DNA of 64,000 nucleotides from Acidovorax sp. RAC01 (lineage in GTDB: Bacteria; Pseudomonadota; Gammaproteobacteria; Burkholderiales; Burkholderiaceae_C), in NCBI RefSeq assembly GCF_001714725.1, contig NZ_CP016447.1, positions 806,001-870,000 on the forward strand, written 5' to 3'. Below the pieces are notes generated by a model. The model saw only the letters and a program-made list of their open reading frames with translations. It ran no database searches and was not told where the DNA came from. Each line of letters opens with the position of its first letter. Position 1 is the first letter of the stretch. Positions 1 to 9,083 of this stretch are shown here, in pieces. The position numbers were made by a program, and so were the translations under genes.

Positions 1-641
1 GGCGCATCAAGCCGGTGGGGATCTACTACCACACCTACTCCGCCAGCAAGCCTGCCAGCCTGCGGGCGCTGCGCAAGGTGTACGACTGGGCGCTGGCCCA
101 ACCGCTGCACCCGATCTTTACGTCGGAATACATCCGCAAGGTGCAGGACTTCCACTCGCTGGCACTGGGTCACGACGGAACCAGCTGGCATGTTCGCAGC
201 AACGGCCAGCTGCGCACCCTGCGCCTTCCACCCGCGGCGGGAACCGTTGCTTTCGATACCAGCCAGGGCGTTGCCGGAAGCCGCGAAGGACTGGAAGGCA
301 CCTACCTTCACCTGACCGGAACCCGCGCTGTTTTCAGCACGCGGGCGGCGGCTGCGGCGGGAACTGCCGTGGACGCCCGCGGTCCAATCCTCCTGCACGA
401 GGCGAATGCGCGCCTTGGTCAGTGGACCAGTGGTCGCACAATGCGAAGTGTCGATTTCGAATTGCGTGGCCATGTGCCGCTGCAGTGGAGCCTGACTGGC
501 ATGGACGATACCTGCCAGGTCCGTGCCAACAACCGCCTGCTCGCCGCCCAGAAATCGCCTTCCACAGTCCGCACCGATGTCCGCACCTATCGCCTGACCG
601 ATGCTTCCGCGCAAATCCAGGTTACCTGTGCAGCCCGTTGA
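1..641 (+). CDS. pelA: PelA, C-terminal part (Pel polysaccharide deacetylase/hydrolase)
   Basis: The frame is open to the left edge of the window (codons run from base 3), so only about the last 212 residues of PelA are present. PelA is a periplasmic bifunctional enzyme with a hydrolase domain and a polysaccharide deacetylase domain; it trims and partially de-N-acetylates the Pel polymer before export. The visible part begins in a region with a GIYYHTYSASK segment followed by a helix and a beta-rich tail, consistent with the end of the deacetylase domain and the C-terminal domain. No catalytic motif can be checked here. Identification rests mainly on the six downstream pel genes in canonical order. 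The 3' end overlaps pelB by 41 bases. Confidence 0.85.
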   Translation, partial: RIKPVGIYYHTYSASKPASLRALRKVYDWALAQPLHPIFTSEYIRKVQDFHSLALGHDGTSWHVRSNGQLRTLRLPPAAGTVAFDTSQGVAGSREGLEGTYLHLTGTRAVFSTRAAAAAGTAVDARGPILLHEANARLGQWTSGRTMRSVDFELRGHVPLQWSLTGMDDTCQVRANNRLLAAQKSPSTVRTDVRTYRLTDASAQIQVTCAAR

Positions 642-3600
642 ACGTCCGGTTCTGGCCAGCCACTGGCTTACTGCCCTGCTGGCAACGATGGTGGGCGGCG
701 CCCTGTGGGTGATGTTCCCGCGACAGGACCTGGAGCGGCGCCTGACCTCGTCCACGAGCGATTCAGGTCTGTCGTATGTGTACCTTAGCAACCTGCTGCG
801 CAGCGACCCGGAAAATCCGCGTCTGCGCGCACTGATGGCGCAGCACGAAGCCAAGGAGGCAGCGCAACTGCTGGCCCGCGAAGCAGCCCAGGCGCGGGCC
901 GCAGAGCTGCAGAACAACACGCCCCTGACGTTGTGGAACGCGTCCATGGACGAGTACCACGCCATTGACTCCGCCGATACCGAGCGACGCAACGCGGCGC
1001 GGGCGGTGCTGGTGACACAGCTGCATGCACTGCTCAAGGAAGACCTGCCGCCAGGGGCTCTGCCCCGGCTGGCTGCGCAGGCATTCCAGCTGGAGGAGCG
1101 CGCCCTTGGAATCCGCCTGTACCGGCAAATGGCCCTGAATTCTCCGGTCCCGGATGAGGCCTCCCGCCTGTACCGGCGCGCCGCCAAGGAGGCACTGGCC
1201 ATGTCGGCACATGCCGATGCCGCCGATCTGTTCCTGGCTGCGCGCCGCATGACGAACGATCCGGCTGAGGCCAAAGCACTGTTCCTCGATGCCATTTCCG
1301 TCATGCAGGCATCCGGCAAGCCCGCTGCTGCGCTGGCTTTGGCGCAACGGGAAGTGCAGGGCCTGGAGAACGACCCCGAGGTGCTGCGCGCGCTCGTCGA
1401 CCTTGCGCGGGCAGCCGGAAAGCCCGCTGTGGCCGAGCAGTACATGAAGCGCCTTTTGCGGCTGGCCCTGCTGGAGCAATGGCAGCAGCTCGCTGTGGCC
1501 CAGGCGCGGGCGCAGGAAGAGGCCCGGCCCGCCGAACCATCGGGCTGGAGCCGTGCGCAGATGTCGGACAGCACACCCTTGCCCGCGCAGGCGCCGCAAG
1601 CGCCACGCTATGAAGACCGTGCGTATCTGCTGGACACGGCCATGCTCCACCACCCTGAGGCCACCGGCCACCGCAGTGTGCGCACGGCGCTGGGCGATAC
1701 CGGCGGCGTCAAAAAGGGGCCCGGTATCCCGTTCGACGACAAGATCTACAGCCTGGGGTACCAGGTGTTCCTGGAGAACAGCAATCTCGAGGACGCCTGG
1801 CTGGTGGCACGGTCTGCCGTACAGCAATCCCCCGGGGACCTGGCCTGGCGGGAGCGGCTGGCCCGGGTCTCCGAATGGACGCAACGCGGCTCCGTGGCGC
1901 TCGACAACTGGCTGGTGATCGCACGGCGCACCCAGAAAGATGAAGCCTGGCAGGCAGTGTTGAGGCTGGCACCAGGACTGTTTCAGGACGAGGCCCTGGT
2001 GGAGGGCCTGATGTACGAGCTGCGCCGGCAGCCAGGCAACGCGAAGCTGGTGCGCGAACTCGTCGAGGCCTACGAGCGCATCGGTACGCCCCAGCCTGCG
2101 ATGGACTTCCTGGCCCGCCAGCCGGCGACCGAAGCCAATCTGGAGCTGCTGGCAGAGCTGGCCACCCGGGCTGGCCACATGGACGTGGCACTGAAAAGCT
2201 GGGAACAGCTTTTTGCCAACGCCGACTGGATCACGCCGGAGCGGGCCATGCGCGCCAGCGTGCTGGCGCTGCTGCGCGGACGTGCTGCACTGGGCATGTC
2301 ATGGCTGGAAGCCGCGCGCGCACGGGTCACGCAGGCCACGCCCGATGCGGCCGACTTCTTGCGCATGACCGGGCAGCTGGCAGAAAGGCAACAGCGCGAT
2401 GCCACGGCCCTTGATGCCTATCGGGCACTGCTGGCCACAAACGAAGCAGACCTTGCAGACTACGACACCCTGATCCGCCTGCTGCAGAACACGCATCCGG
2501 CCGAAGCCGCCGACGTCAGCCTGCTGGCCTGGGACCGGTTCGATCAACCGCGCCATCTGGTGGCCGCGCTCACGCACGTTGTTGGGCGCAGCCAATGGCC
2601 CGCCGTGGGCAAACTGCTTCAGCGCATTGATCCGGCACCCCATGCAAACCACCACGCCTTGCAGCCCTTGCTGCAGGCTCCAGAGTTCCTGCGCTTGGCA
2701 GGGCTGTACCACCAGAACACCGGCAACCTGGCCAAAGCGGTACAGATGTTTGAAACAGCGCTGCAGCTGGAGCCCGAGGATGCCGCCACCCAGCAGGCGC
2801 TGATCTGGCTGTTCATCGACGCCAACGACAACGTGTCCCTGCGCAAGCTGCTGTCGATGCGCGAGGCGCAGTGGAGCAAGAACACGGAGATGCATGACGC
2901 ACTCGGGTCGGCCTACCAGGCGCTGTCGCTGCCGGCGGTGGCGCTGGAGCGTTACTTCCGGCCCCGCATCGCCGCCCACCAGACCGATTTTCTGTGGCTG
3001 ATGAACTACGCCGACGCGCTGGATCAGAACCAGGAAACCGACAAGTCCTGGCGCCTGCGCAAGCACCTGTTGTCCGAGGAGTGGGCCAAGGCACAGGGCG
3101 GCCAGCCCACGACCCGGACCGAGGCACGCCAGCGGTGGCTTTCGGACAGCGGTCTGGAAGAGACACGGCGCAACGCCCGCGCCCGGCTGCTGCTGCTGCA
3201 AAAGCCGGGCGACCCGGCACTGGACGCATTGCGTGAGCTGCTGCGACTGGACCGGGACGCCCAGGGCAAGTACTCCAATGCCGCGGCCGAGACGGCCATC
3301 GGCTGGTTCCAGGATGCTGGCGAATACTCGGCCGAGCGCGCCTTCCTGTGGCACCAGTACGCGCGCAGCCAGAGCCTGCGGGCCAACCGGCCGCTGTGGG
3401 CCGACATCACCGTGGCGCTGGCAGAAAAAGACCTCGCGGCCACGGGCCAGCTGCTGGAAACCTTTGGCGAACGGCTGCCCCGCTATGACCGCGTTAACGC
3501 AGCCGCTGCGGTGCAGGACGTGCGCATGGCGCAGACAGCTGCGTTCGAGACGCAGCAGGACCAGCCCGACGATGCCCCCCTGCACCTTCAGCTGACCGAA

Positions 3601-4551
3601 AATCTCCTGGCCTTCAGCGACCACGCCGGCGCAAAGATCGAAACGCGCGACCTGCGCGACCTGCAGGAAACCGAAACGTCCGCCACCCTTCGCCTGGCGC
3701 TCACGCCCCGCCTTTCGCTGCAGGTGGCTGCCGAGCGGATTGAGCGCACCGCAGGGCTGACGCAACAGCTGAGCAACCCCTCCCAGGAGCGGGGCGTGCG
3801 CATGGAGCTACGCTGGCAGGACAACGACAGCACCACCACCCTGCAGCTGGGCCGCCGCGAAAGCCTGGCCGCCTACACCCCCGTGCACCTGGAGCAGGAG
3901 TGGCGCATCGACAGCCGTCTGAGCCTGCGCATGGACGCCGGGCTGCAGTTGCCGACGCAAGAAAGCGCAGCCTTGCGGATGGCGGGGATGAAAGACCGTG
4001 TGGGCGCCAGCGTGCGCTACCAGGCTTCCCGGCTGGACCAGTTCACCGCCGAGCACTGGCAGGAGCGTTACCGGCTGCAGACCGGCGCAGAAGTGGGCCG
4101 TGGGCGCCACTACGCCGTCGCCTACACCCATTCCTACCGCATCGACGTTCCCACGCTGGACTTCGGGGTCTTCTGGTCCAACCATGCCTACGACCGGCGC
4201 GACCCCTCGCTGCTTTCGGGGAATGACCTGGCCTTTACCCGCTATTTGCCGCCCGGGGTCACAGACGTCGGTGAATCGTATTTCCTGCCCGAGAATTTCA
4301 GTTTTTACGGTCTTCAGGTGTCCACCAACATGCGTTTTGAACGCGACTACACCCGGGCCTGGCAACCCTATGCCAGCGTGGCACGCACCTGGCACAGCCG
4401 CCAGGGCGCCGGCTACAGCCTGCGGCTCGGTGTGGCGGGCAGCGTGTGGGGGGCCGATCACCTGAACCTGAACTGGAGCCTGACACGGGGCGGCACCCAG
4501 AGCCCGGGGCTCAACCGCACCCTCCAGCTGAACTACCGAAAACACTATTGA
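601..4551 (+). CDS. pelB: PelB, outer-membrane TPR-porin for Pel export
   Basis: PelB is the very large outer-membrane protein of the Pel system: an inner-membrane-anchored periplasmic superhelix of TPR repeats that ends in a beta-barrel through which Pel leaves the cell. The 1316-residue length fits the family (about 1200-1300). One membrane segment lies near residues 20-40 (SHWLTALLATMVGGALWVMF). Alpha-helical TPR-like repeats fill roughly residues 50-950, and the last ~300 residues alternate polar/hydrophobic as in a beta-barrel, ending in RTLQLNYRKHY. The ATG at 601 lies inside pelA and has no clear ribosome site. A GTG at 628 preceded by CCAGG is an alternative start nine codons on. Translation is probably coupled to pelA. 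Confidence 0.9.
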   Translation: MLPRKSRLPVQPVERPVLASHWLTALLATMVGGALWVMFPRQDLERRLTSSTSDSGLSYVYLSNLLRSDPENPRLRALMAQHEAKEAAQLLAREAAQARAAELQNNTPLTLWNASMDEYHAIDSADTERRNAARAVLVTQLHALLKEDLPPGALPRLAAQAFQLEERALGIRLYRQMALNSPVPDEASRLYRRAAKEALAMSAHADAADLFLAARRMTNDPAEAKALFLDAISVMQASGKPAAALALAQREVQGLENDPEVLRALVDLARAAGKPAVAEQYMKRLLRLALLEQWQQLAVAQARAQEEARPAEPSGWSRAQMSDSTPLPAQAPQAPRYEDRAYLLDTAMLHHPEATGHRSVRTALGDTGGVKKGPGIPFDDKIYSLGYQVFLENSNLEDAWLVARSAVQQSPGDLAWRERLARVSEWTQRGSVALDNWLVIARRTQKDEAWQAVLRLAPGLFQDEALVEGLMYELRRQPGNAKLVRELVEAYERIGTPQPAMDFLARQPATEANLELLAELATRAGHMDVALKSWEQLFANADWITPERAMRASVLALLRGRAALGMSWLEAARARVTQATPDAADFLRMTGQLAERQQRDATALDAYRALLATNEADLADYDTLIRLLQNTHPAEAADVSLLAWDRFDQPRHLVAALTHVVGRSQWPAVGKLLQRIDPAPHANHHALQPLLQAPEFLRLAGLYHQNTGNLAKAVQMFETALQLEPEDAATQQALIWLFIDANDNVSLRKLLSMREAQWSKNTEMHDALGSAYQALSLPAVALERYFRPRIAAHQTDFLWLMNYADALDQNQETDKSWRLRKHLLSEEWAKAQGGQPTTRTEARQRWLSDSGLEETRRNARARLLLLQKPGDPALDALRELLRLDRDAQGKYSNAAAETAIGWFQDAGEYSAERAFLWHQYARSQSLRANRPLWADITVALAEKDLAATGQLLETFGERLPRYDRVNAAAAVQDVRMAQTAAFETQQDQPDDAPLHLQLTENLLAFSDHAGAKIETRDLRDLQETETSATLRLALTPRLSLQVAAERIERTAGLTQQLSNPSQERGVRMELRWQDNDSTTTLQLGRRESLAAYTPVHLEQEWRIDSRLSLRMDAGLQLPTQESAALRMAGMKDRVGASVRYQASRLDQFTAEHWQERYRLQTGAEVGRGRHYAVAYTHSYRIDVPTLDFGVFWSNHAYDRRDPSLLSGNDLAFTRYLPPGVTDVGESYFLPENFSFYGLQVSTNMRFERDYTRAWQPYASVARTWHSRQGAGYSLRLGVAGSVWGADHLNLNWSLTRGGTQSPGLNRTLQLNYRKHY

Positions 4552-5126
4552 TGACCTGCATGAAAGACGGCCTGATGAACACCCTACTCCCACTCGCGCG
4601 GCTGATCAAAGCCTCTGCACTCGCACTGCTGCTGGCAGCCGTAGCTGCCTGCTCTACGGTGGACCGGGGCAAAGCGCCCGCGCTGACCACCAACGCCACC
4701 TGGACGGTTCTGCCGTTCGCCAACCACACCGAAACCCCGATGGCGGGCAACCGGGCCGAAAGCATTGCCGAGGCGCTGCTGACGGCACGCGGCATCGGCA
4801 AGGTCCGGCGCTATGCGGCTACCGCGCAACAGGAAGCCTTGTTCGATGCCGGCGACACCAAGCGCCAGGACGACGCGCTGGCGTGGGCCCGGGAGCAGGG
4901 CATCCGCTATGCCCTGGCGGGATCGGTGGACGAGTGGCGCTACAAGGTCGGTGTGGACGGAGAACCCGCCGCCGGTGTGACCCTGCGCATCATTGACGTG
5001 GCCTCCGGCGACGTGGTGTGGAGCGGAGTGGGCGGCAAGAGCGGATGGAGCCGAGAAGCACTGTCTGCCGTGGCGCAGAAGCTCATTCGCGAGCTGCTCA
5101 ACACCGGCCTTTCCGGTGCGCGCTAA
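4551..5126 (+). CDS. pelC: PelC, outer-membrane-associated lipoprotein
   Basis: PelC is a small lipoprotein that forms a dodecameric ring under the PelB barrel and guides the polymer to it. A lipoprotein signal is visible: hydrophobic stretch ending in LAAVAAC, with the lipid-modified Cys followed by Ser. The mature part has the mixed alpha/beta fold pattern of the family (TWTVLPFANHTETP, then YALAGSVDEW). The chosen ATG overlaps the pelB stop as TGATG, which suggests coupling. ATGs at 4560 and 4575 are in the same frame; the last would give a more standard signal peptide. Mature length of about 165 residues is normal for the family. Confidence 0.88.
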   Translation: MTCMKDGLMNTLLPLARLIKASALALLLAAVAACSTVDRGKAPALTTNATWTVLPFANHTETPMAGNRAESIAEALLTARGIGKVRRYAATAQQEALFDAGDTKRQDDALAWAREQGIRYALAGSVDEWRYKVGVDGEPAAGVTLRIIDVASGDVVWSGVGGKSGWSREALSAVAQKLIRELLNTGLSGAR

Positions 5127-5143
5127 GGCCATCGCAGACCGAC

Positions 5144-6523
5144 ATGGCCCGCATATCGTCCCAACTGCCCGATCAACGGGCCGCTGATCCCGGCGCGGCC
5201 GAAAAACCGGGCGCGAACGGATTCACCGGCTCGCCCCTGGGCAAGCTCACGGCGGTGGGTGACCGCCCAGTGACCGTTCTGCTGGAGACAGCGCTGGTGC
5301 CCGTGGTCACAGTCGGGCTTGGGTATCTTTTCAGCCCGCAGGACCCGCTGGGTGTGGCTGCCGACTACCACTGGTCATGGCTTGCGCCCATCATCGTCGC
5401 GCTCCGGTACGGCCCCCTGGCAGGCCTGGGCGCGGCCGGGGTTCTGCTGGCAGCCTGGTTTGCGCTCAACCTGGGCCACTTCGACCAGTTCCCGCAGGTC
5501 TTTTTTCTGGGCGGGCTCATCACGGTGATGCTGGTGGGCGAGTTTTCCAGCCTCTGGCGCGCTCGCACGCGGCGCGCCGAAGTCGTGCAGCACTACCTGG
5601 ACCAGCGGCTGGAGCACCTGATCCGCCAGTACTACCTGCTGCGGCTTTCACATGACCGGCTCGAACAGGAGCTCATCGGCAGGCCGATGTCGATGCGCGA
5701 CGCGCTCAAGACCCTGCATGGCCTGGGCGCCGAGCCCCAGGATGCGCAGGTGCTGCTGCGCCTGCTTGCACAGTACTGCCAGATCAGCTGCGCGGCGCTG
5801 CACCCGGTGCGCGACGACGAAGTGGACCCGACCCCTCTGGCCACGCTGGGCACACCTGCGAGTTTCCAGCGCGCCGACCCGCTTGCCGCACAGGCCATCG
5901 AAACACGCATGCTGTGCCATGTGGTGCAGGCCACCGTGCGCCAGGAAAGAAGCCAGTATCTGGTGGCGGCGCCGCTGCTGGACATTGGCGGTGAGACTTA
6001 CGCAGTGCTGCTGGTGGAAGACATGCCCTTTTTCTCGCTGCAGGAAGAAGGCCTGCAGACGATGAACCTGCTGCTGGGCTACTACACCGATGGACTCTCC
6101 ACCCACGCTCTCGCCGCACCGCTGTTAGCGGAGTTCGCGCAATGCCCGGCCGAGTTTGCCTTTGAACTGGAACGGCTGACCCGCATAGAGCAATCCACCG
6201 GGGTGCCCAGCATCGTCGTTGCGCTGGAGTTCAACCAGGGGGCCATCGCACGCGACCTGCCGCAACAGATGCTGCGCCTCAAGCGCCTGATGGACGAGGT
6301 CTGGCTGATCGACGGGACCAGCCGCGCCGTGCTGGCGGTGCTGATGCCGCTGGGCGAGGCATCGACGGCGGAAGGTTTCATCGCACGCCTTGAAGGCTGG
6401 ATGACCGCCAAGGAAGGGATGTCGCTGGCCCAGGCGGGTGTGTACCCGTACCAGTTTCCGCTGACACAGTTCGATCAGCCCCGCGAGCTGTTGAACCGGT
6501 TGCACCAGCTGGCCCATGCTTAA
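5144..6523 (+). CDS. pelD: PelD, c-di-GMP receptor of the Pel complex
   Basis: PelD is the inner-membrane receptor that turns on Pel export when it binds c-di-GMP. The 459-residue protein has several hydrophobic segments between about residues 45 and 135, a coiled stretch around 140-175, a GAF-like domain about 190-320 and a degenerate GGDEF domain at the end that lacks the GG[D/E]EF signature. An RxxD inhibitory-site motif, RLMD at residues 381-384, precedes the degenerate domain as in the Pseudomonas protein, where it binds c-di-GMP. The ATG at 5144 is 17 bases after pelC; longer in-frame starts would lie inside pelC. The gene overlaps pelE by 8 bases. Confidence 0.92.
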   Translation: MARISSQLPDQRAADPGAAEKPGANGFTGSPLGKLTAVGDRPVTVLLETALVPVVTVGLGYLFSPQDPLGVAADYHWSWLAPIIVALRYGPLAGLGAAGVLLAAWFALNLGHFDQFPQVFFLGGLITVMLVGEFSSLWRARTRRAEVVQHYLDQRLEHLIRQYYLLRLSHDRLEQELIGRPMSMRDALKTLHGLGAEPQDAQVLLRLLAQYCQISCAALHPVRDDEVDPTPLATLGTPASFQRADPLAAQAIETRMLCHVVQATVRQERSQYLVAAPLLDIGGETYAVLLVEDMPFFSLQEEGLQTMNLLLGYYTDGLSTHALAAPLLAEFAQCPAEFAFELERLTRIEQSTGVPSIVVALEFNQGAIARDLPQQMLRLKRLMDEVWLIDGTSRAVLAVLMPLGEASTAEGFIARLEGWMTAKEGMSLAQAGVYPYQFPLTQFDQPRELLNRLHQLAHA

Positions 6524-7532
6524 CTCCAAACTGGGCCTGTGGGCCATCCTGGTGGAGCTGGGTGCCTGGGCCGGGCCGGCGCTGCTCGATGGCAACTCGG
6601 AAACTGCGCTGGCGAGCTATCTGGTGACCCACGCCGTGGCCAGCGTACTGCTGGCCCTGTTTACGCTGCCCGTGCTTGCCGCCGAGCAGACGCGGCCCCG
6701 CCTGCCCATGATTGGTCTGATGGCCGTATGCAGCTATGTCGTGCCGGTGGTCGGGTTCATGGGTGTGCTGATCGGAACGCTGGTGCTGCGTTTCTATCGC
6801 GCCTCGCACCACGAGGACGACTTCAAGTCGCTGCAGCTGCCAGAGTTTGACCTTCACCAGCGGATGCAAAGCGGATTCAGGCAAACGGGGCTGCGCGCCG
6901 TGCTGAGCAACAGCGAAGTGCCCACACCCTCTCGCATGCGGGCCATGGTGGCCTTGCAACACATCTCGGGGCGCATTTCGTCCCCACTGCTGCGCAACGT
7001 GCTCAACGACGCCAGCGAGGATTTGCGGCTGCTGGCCTACGGCATGCTGGACAGCCTGGAGCGCAACATCAGCCGCGCCATCGACAAGGAACTCGACATC
7101 CTGCAGAAAGCGCGGGAGACCGAGGGTCAGGACGCGCTGGGGCCGGTGGGAATACAGGCAGCCGAAAAGCTGTCGGCCCTGTATTGGGAGCTCGTGTACC
7201 AGAATCTGGCGCAGGGCGACATGCGTGACCACGCCATCCGCGAGTCGCTGCGCTACTGCGAAATGGTGCTGGCCCAGCAACCCCATATGGCCCAGCACAC
7301 GATGCGCCGTGGCGTGTTGCTGCATGCCTGTGGCCGCCTCCCTGAGGCAGCCGAAGCCTACGCGCTGGCCGAGCAGCAGGGGCTGCCTGCCACCCGGGTG
7401 TTGCCTTATCTGGCCGAACTGAGCTTCGAGCAGCGTGACTTCGACAAGACGCGTCAGCTGATGCAGCAGCTCGACGAATGGAGCGCGCTGCCCAAGCTGC
7501 GGCCGGTCATTGACTACTGGAGCGCTCGATGA
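6516..7532 (+). CDS. pelE: PelE, inner-membrane TPR component
   Basis: PelE is an inner-membrane protein with a cytosolic helical repeat domain; it interacts with PelA/PelD and helps organise the synthase complex. Here the first ~105 residues are hydrophobic (segments starting near LWAILVELGAW, SYLVTHAVASVLLALFTL and MAVCSYVVPVVGFMGVLIG). The remainder is soluble, alpha-helical and TPR-like (for example RRGVLLHACGRLPEAAEAYALAEQQ split over two helices). Length, 338 residues, fits the family. It overlaps pelD upstream by 8 bases and pelF downstream by 4 (ATGA), so the cluster is translationally coupled. Confidence 0.88.
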   Translation: MLNSKLGLWAILVELGAWAGPALLDGNSETALASYLVTHAVASVLLALFTLPVLAAEQTRPRLPMIGLMAVCSYVVPVVGFMGVLIGTLVLRFYRASHHEDDFKSLQLPEFDLHQRMQSGFRQTGLRAVLSNSEVPTPSRMRAMVALQHISGRISSPLLRNVLNDASEDLRLLAYGMLDSLERNISRAIDKELDILQKARETEGQDALGPVGIQAAEKLSALYWELVYQNLAQGDMRDHAIRESLRYCEMVLAQQPHMAQHTMRRGVLLHACGRLPEAAEAYALAEQQGLPATRVLPYLAELSFEQRDFDKTRQLMQQLDEWSALPKLRPVIDYWSAR

Positions 7533-9082
7533 GCCAGCATCCGAAAGCCGAGCAGGCTGACATCGCGCTGCTGCTGGAGGGCACCTTTCCCTACGTCAGC
7601 GGCGGCGTCTCCAGCTGGATCAACCAGATCATCCGGGCGTTCCCCGAGTACACGTACGCCATCATCTTCCTGGGGAGCCAGAGCCGCGACTACCCCAAGT
7701 TCAAGTACGAGCTGCCGGCCAACGTCGTCCATTTCGAGCAGCACTTCCTGTACGACCACCTGTCGGCCAACGACCTTCCCCGCGCGCGCGAGGGCGATCC
7801 GGCCACGTTCCGCATCCTGCGCGACATCATCGAGACCCTGCGCCAGGGGACTGCCGATACGGCTTCGGCACTGGAGATGCTGCGCGCGGTGACCCACGAG
7901 ATGCGCCCGGGCGGCAAGTTCCCGCTCGATGATTTCCTGTACAGCGAGCAGTCGTGGGAGTTGATCTGCGACACCTACCGCAGCTACTGCACCGACCCTT
8001 CCTTCGTGGACTATTTCTGGACGGTGCGCATCATGTTCCAGCCCCTGTGGACGCTGGCCCGGGTGGCGCACAACATGCCGGCCGTTCGCGTGCTGCACAG
8101 CGCCTCCACTGGCTACGCGGGCTATCTGGGGGCGCTGCTGCATGACGCACGCGGTGTGCCACTGGTGCTGTCGGAGCACGGTATTTACACCAAGGAACGG
8201 CAGATCGACCTGCTCAAGAGTGAATGGATACGCGACAACCGCAACATTTTCCAGCGGGACCCCACCGAGCTGTCGTATTTCCGCCAGATGTGGATACGTC
8301 TCTTTGAGTGGCTGGGCCGGTATTGCTACGCCGCGGCCAACCCCATCATTGCCTTGTATGAAACCAACCGCCTGCGCCAGGTGCACGATGGCGCCGACCC
8401 TGCGCGGACGTTCAACATTCCCAATGGCATCCAGCTTTCGCGCTTTTCGCCCATGCGCGCCAAACGGCCTGCGCAGGTGCCGCCTGTGCTGTGCCTGATC
8501 GGCCGCGTGGTGCCCATCAAGGACGTCAAGACCTTTATCCGCGCCATGCGGCGCGTGGTCAACCAGGTGCCTGATGCCGAAGGCTGGATTGCCGGACCCA
8601 CCGACGAAGACCAGGCCTACGCGCAGGAATGCCAGAACCTGGTGCGCAGCCTGGGCCTCGAAAATCACGTGAAGTTCCTGGGATTCCAGAAGGTGGAAGA
8701 CCTCATGCCACGCATCGGCCTCGTGGTGCTCTCGTCCATCAGCGAGGCGTTGCCACTGGTGATCCTGGAGGGCTATGCGGCCGGTGTTCCCACCATATCG
8801 ACCGATGTCGGCTCGTGCCGGCAGCTCATCGAGGGCCTCAGCGAAGAAGACCGGGCCCTCGGGCCCAGCGGCAGCGTCGTCGGCATTGCCGACCCACAGG
8901 CACTGGCCGACGCCGCCATTGCACTGCTGGCAGACCCCGAGGCCTGGCAGCGCGCCAGCACGGCCGCCATTGCCCGCGTGGAACGCTACTACACCGACAC
9001 GATGATGTTTGAAAGCTACCGGCAGGTTTATCGCAAGGCCCTCCAAGGCAGTGCAAGCGCAACGGCCACGGAGACCCACTGA
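7529..9082 (+). CDS. pelF: PelF, cytosolic glycosyltransferase that polymerises Pel
   Basis: PelF is the GT4-family glycosyltransferase that builds the GalNAc/GlcNAc-rich Pel chain from UDP sugars in the cytosol. The 517-residue protein starts with the typical N-terminal LLEGTFPYVSGGVSSW glycine-rich loop. It carries the GT4 E-x7-E pair (Glu406 and Glu414 within SEALPLVILEG) in the C-terminal nucleotide-binding domain. A FNIPNGI segment around residues 290-297 is also typical of GT4 enzymes. No signal peptide or membrane segment is seen. It overlaps pelE by 4 bases and its stop lies one base before pelG. Confidence 0.95.
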   Translation: MSQHPKAEQADIALLLEGTFPYVSGGVSSWINQIIRAFPEYTYAIIFLGSQSRDYPKFKYELPANVVHFEQHFLYDHLSANDLPRAREGDPATFRILRDIIETLRQGTADTASALEMLRAVTHEMRPGGKFPLDDFLYSEQSWELICDTYRSYCTDPSFVDYFWTVRIMFQPLWTLARVAHNMPAVRVLHSASTGYAGYLGALLHDARGVPLVLSEHGIYTKERQIDLLKSEWIRDNRNIFQRDPTELSYFRQMWIRLFEWLGRYCYAAANPIIALYETNRLRQVHDGADPARTFNIPNGIQLSRFSPMRAKRPAQVPPVLCLIGRVVPIKDVKTFIRAMRRVVNQVPDAEGWIAGPTDEDQAYAQECQNLVRSLGLENHVKFLGFQKVEDLMPRIGLVVLSSISEALPLVILEGYAAGVPTISTDVGSCRQLIEGLSEEDRALGPSGSVVGIADPQALADAAIALLADPEAWQRASTAAIARVERYYTDTMMFESYRQVYRKALQGSASATATETH

Positions 9083-9083
9083 C

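Noticed and set aside
763..2178. A 471-codon minus-strand frame inside pelB
   Set aside because: Antisense shadow of the TPR region of pelB.
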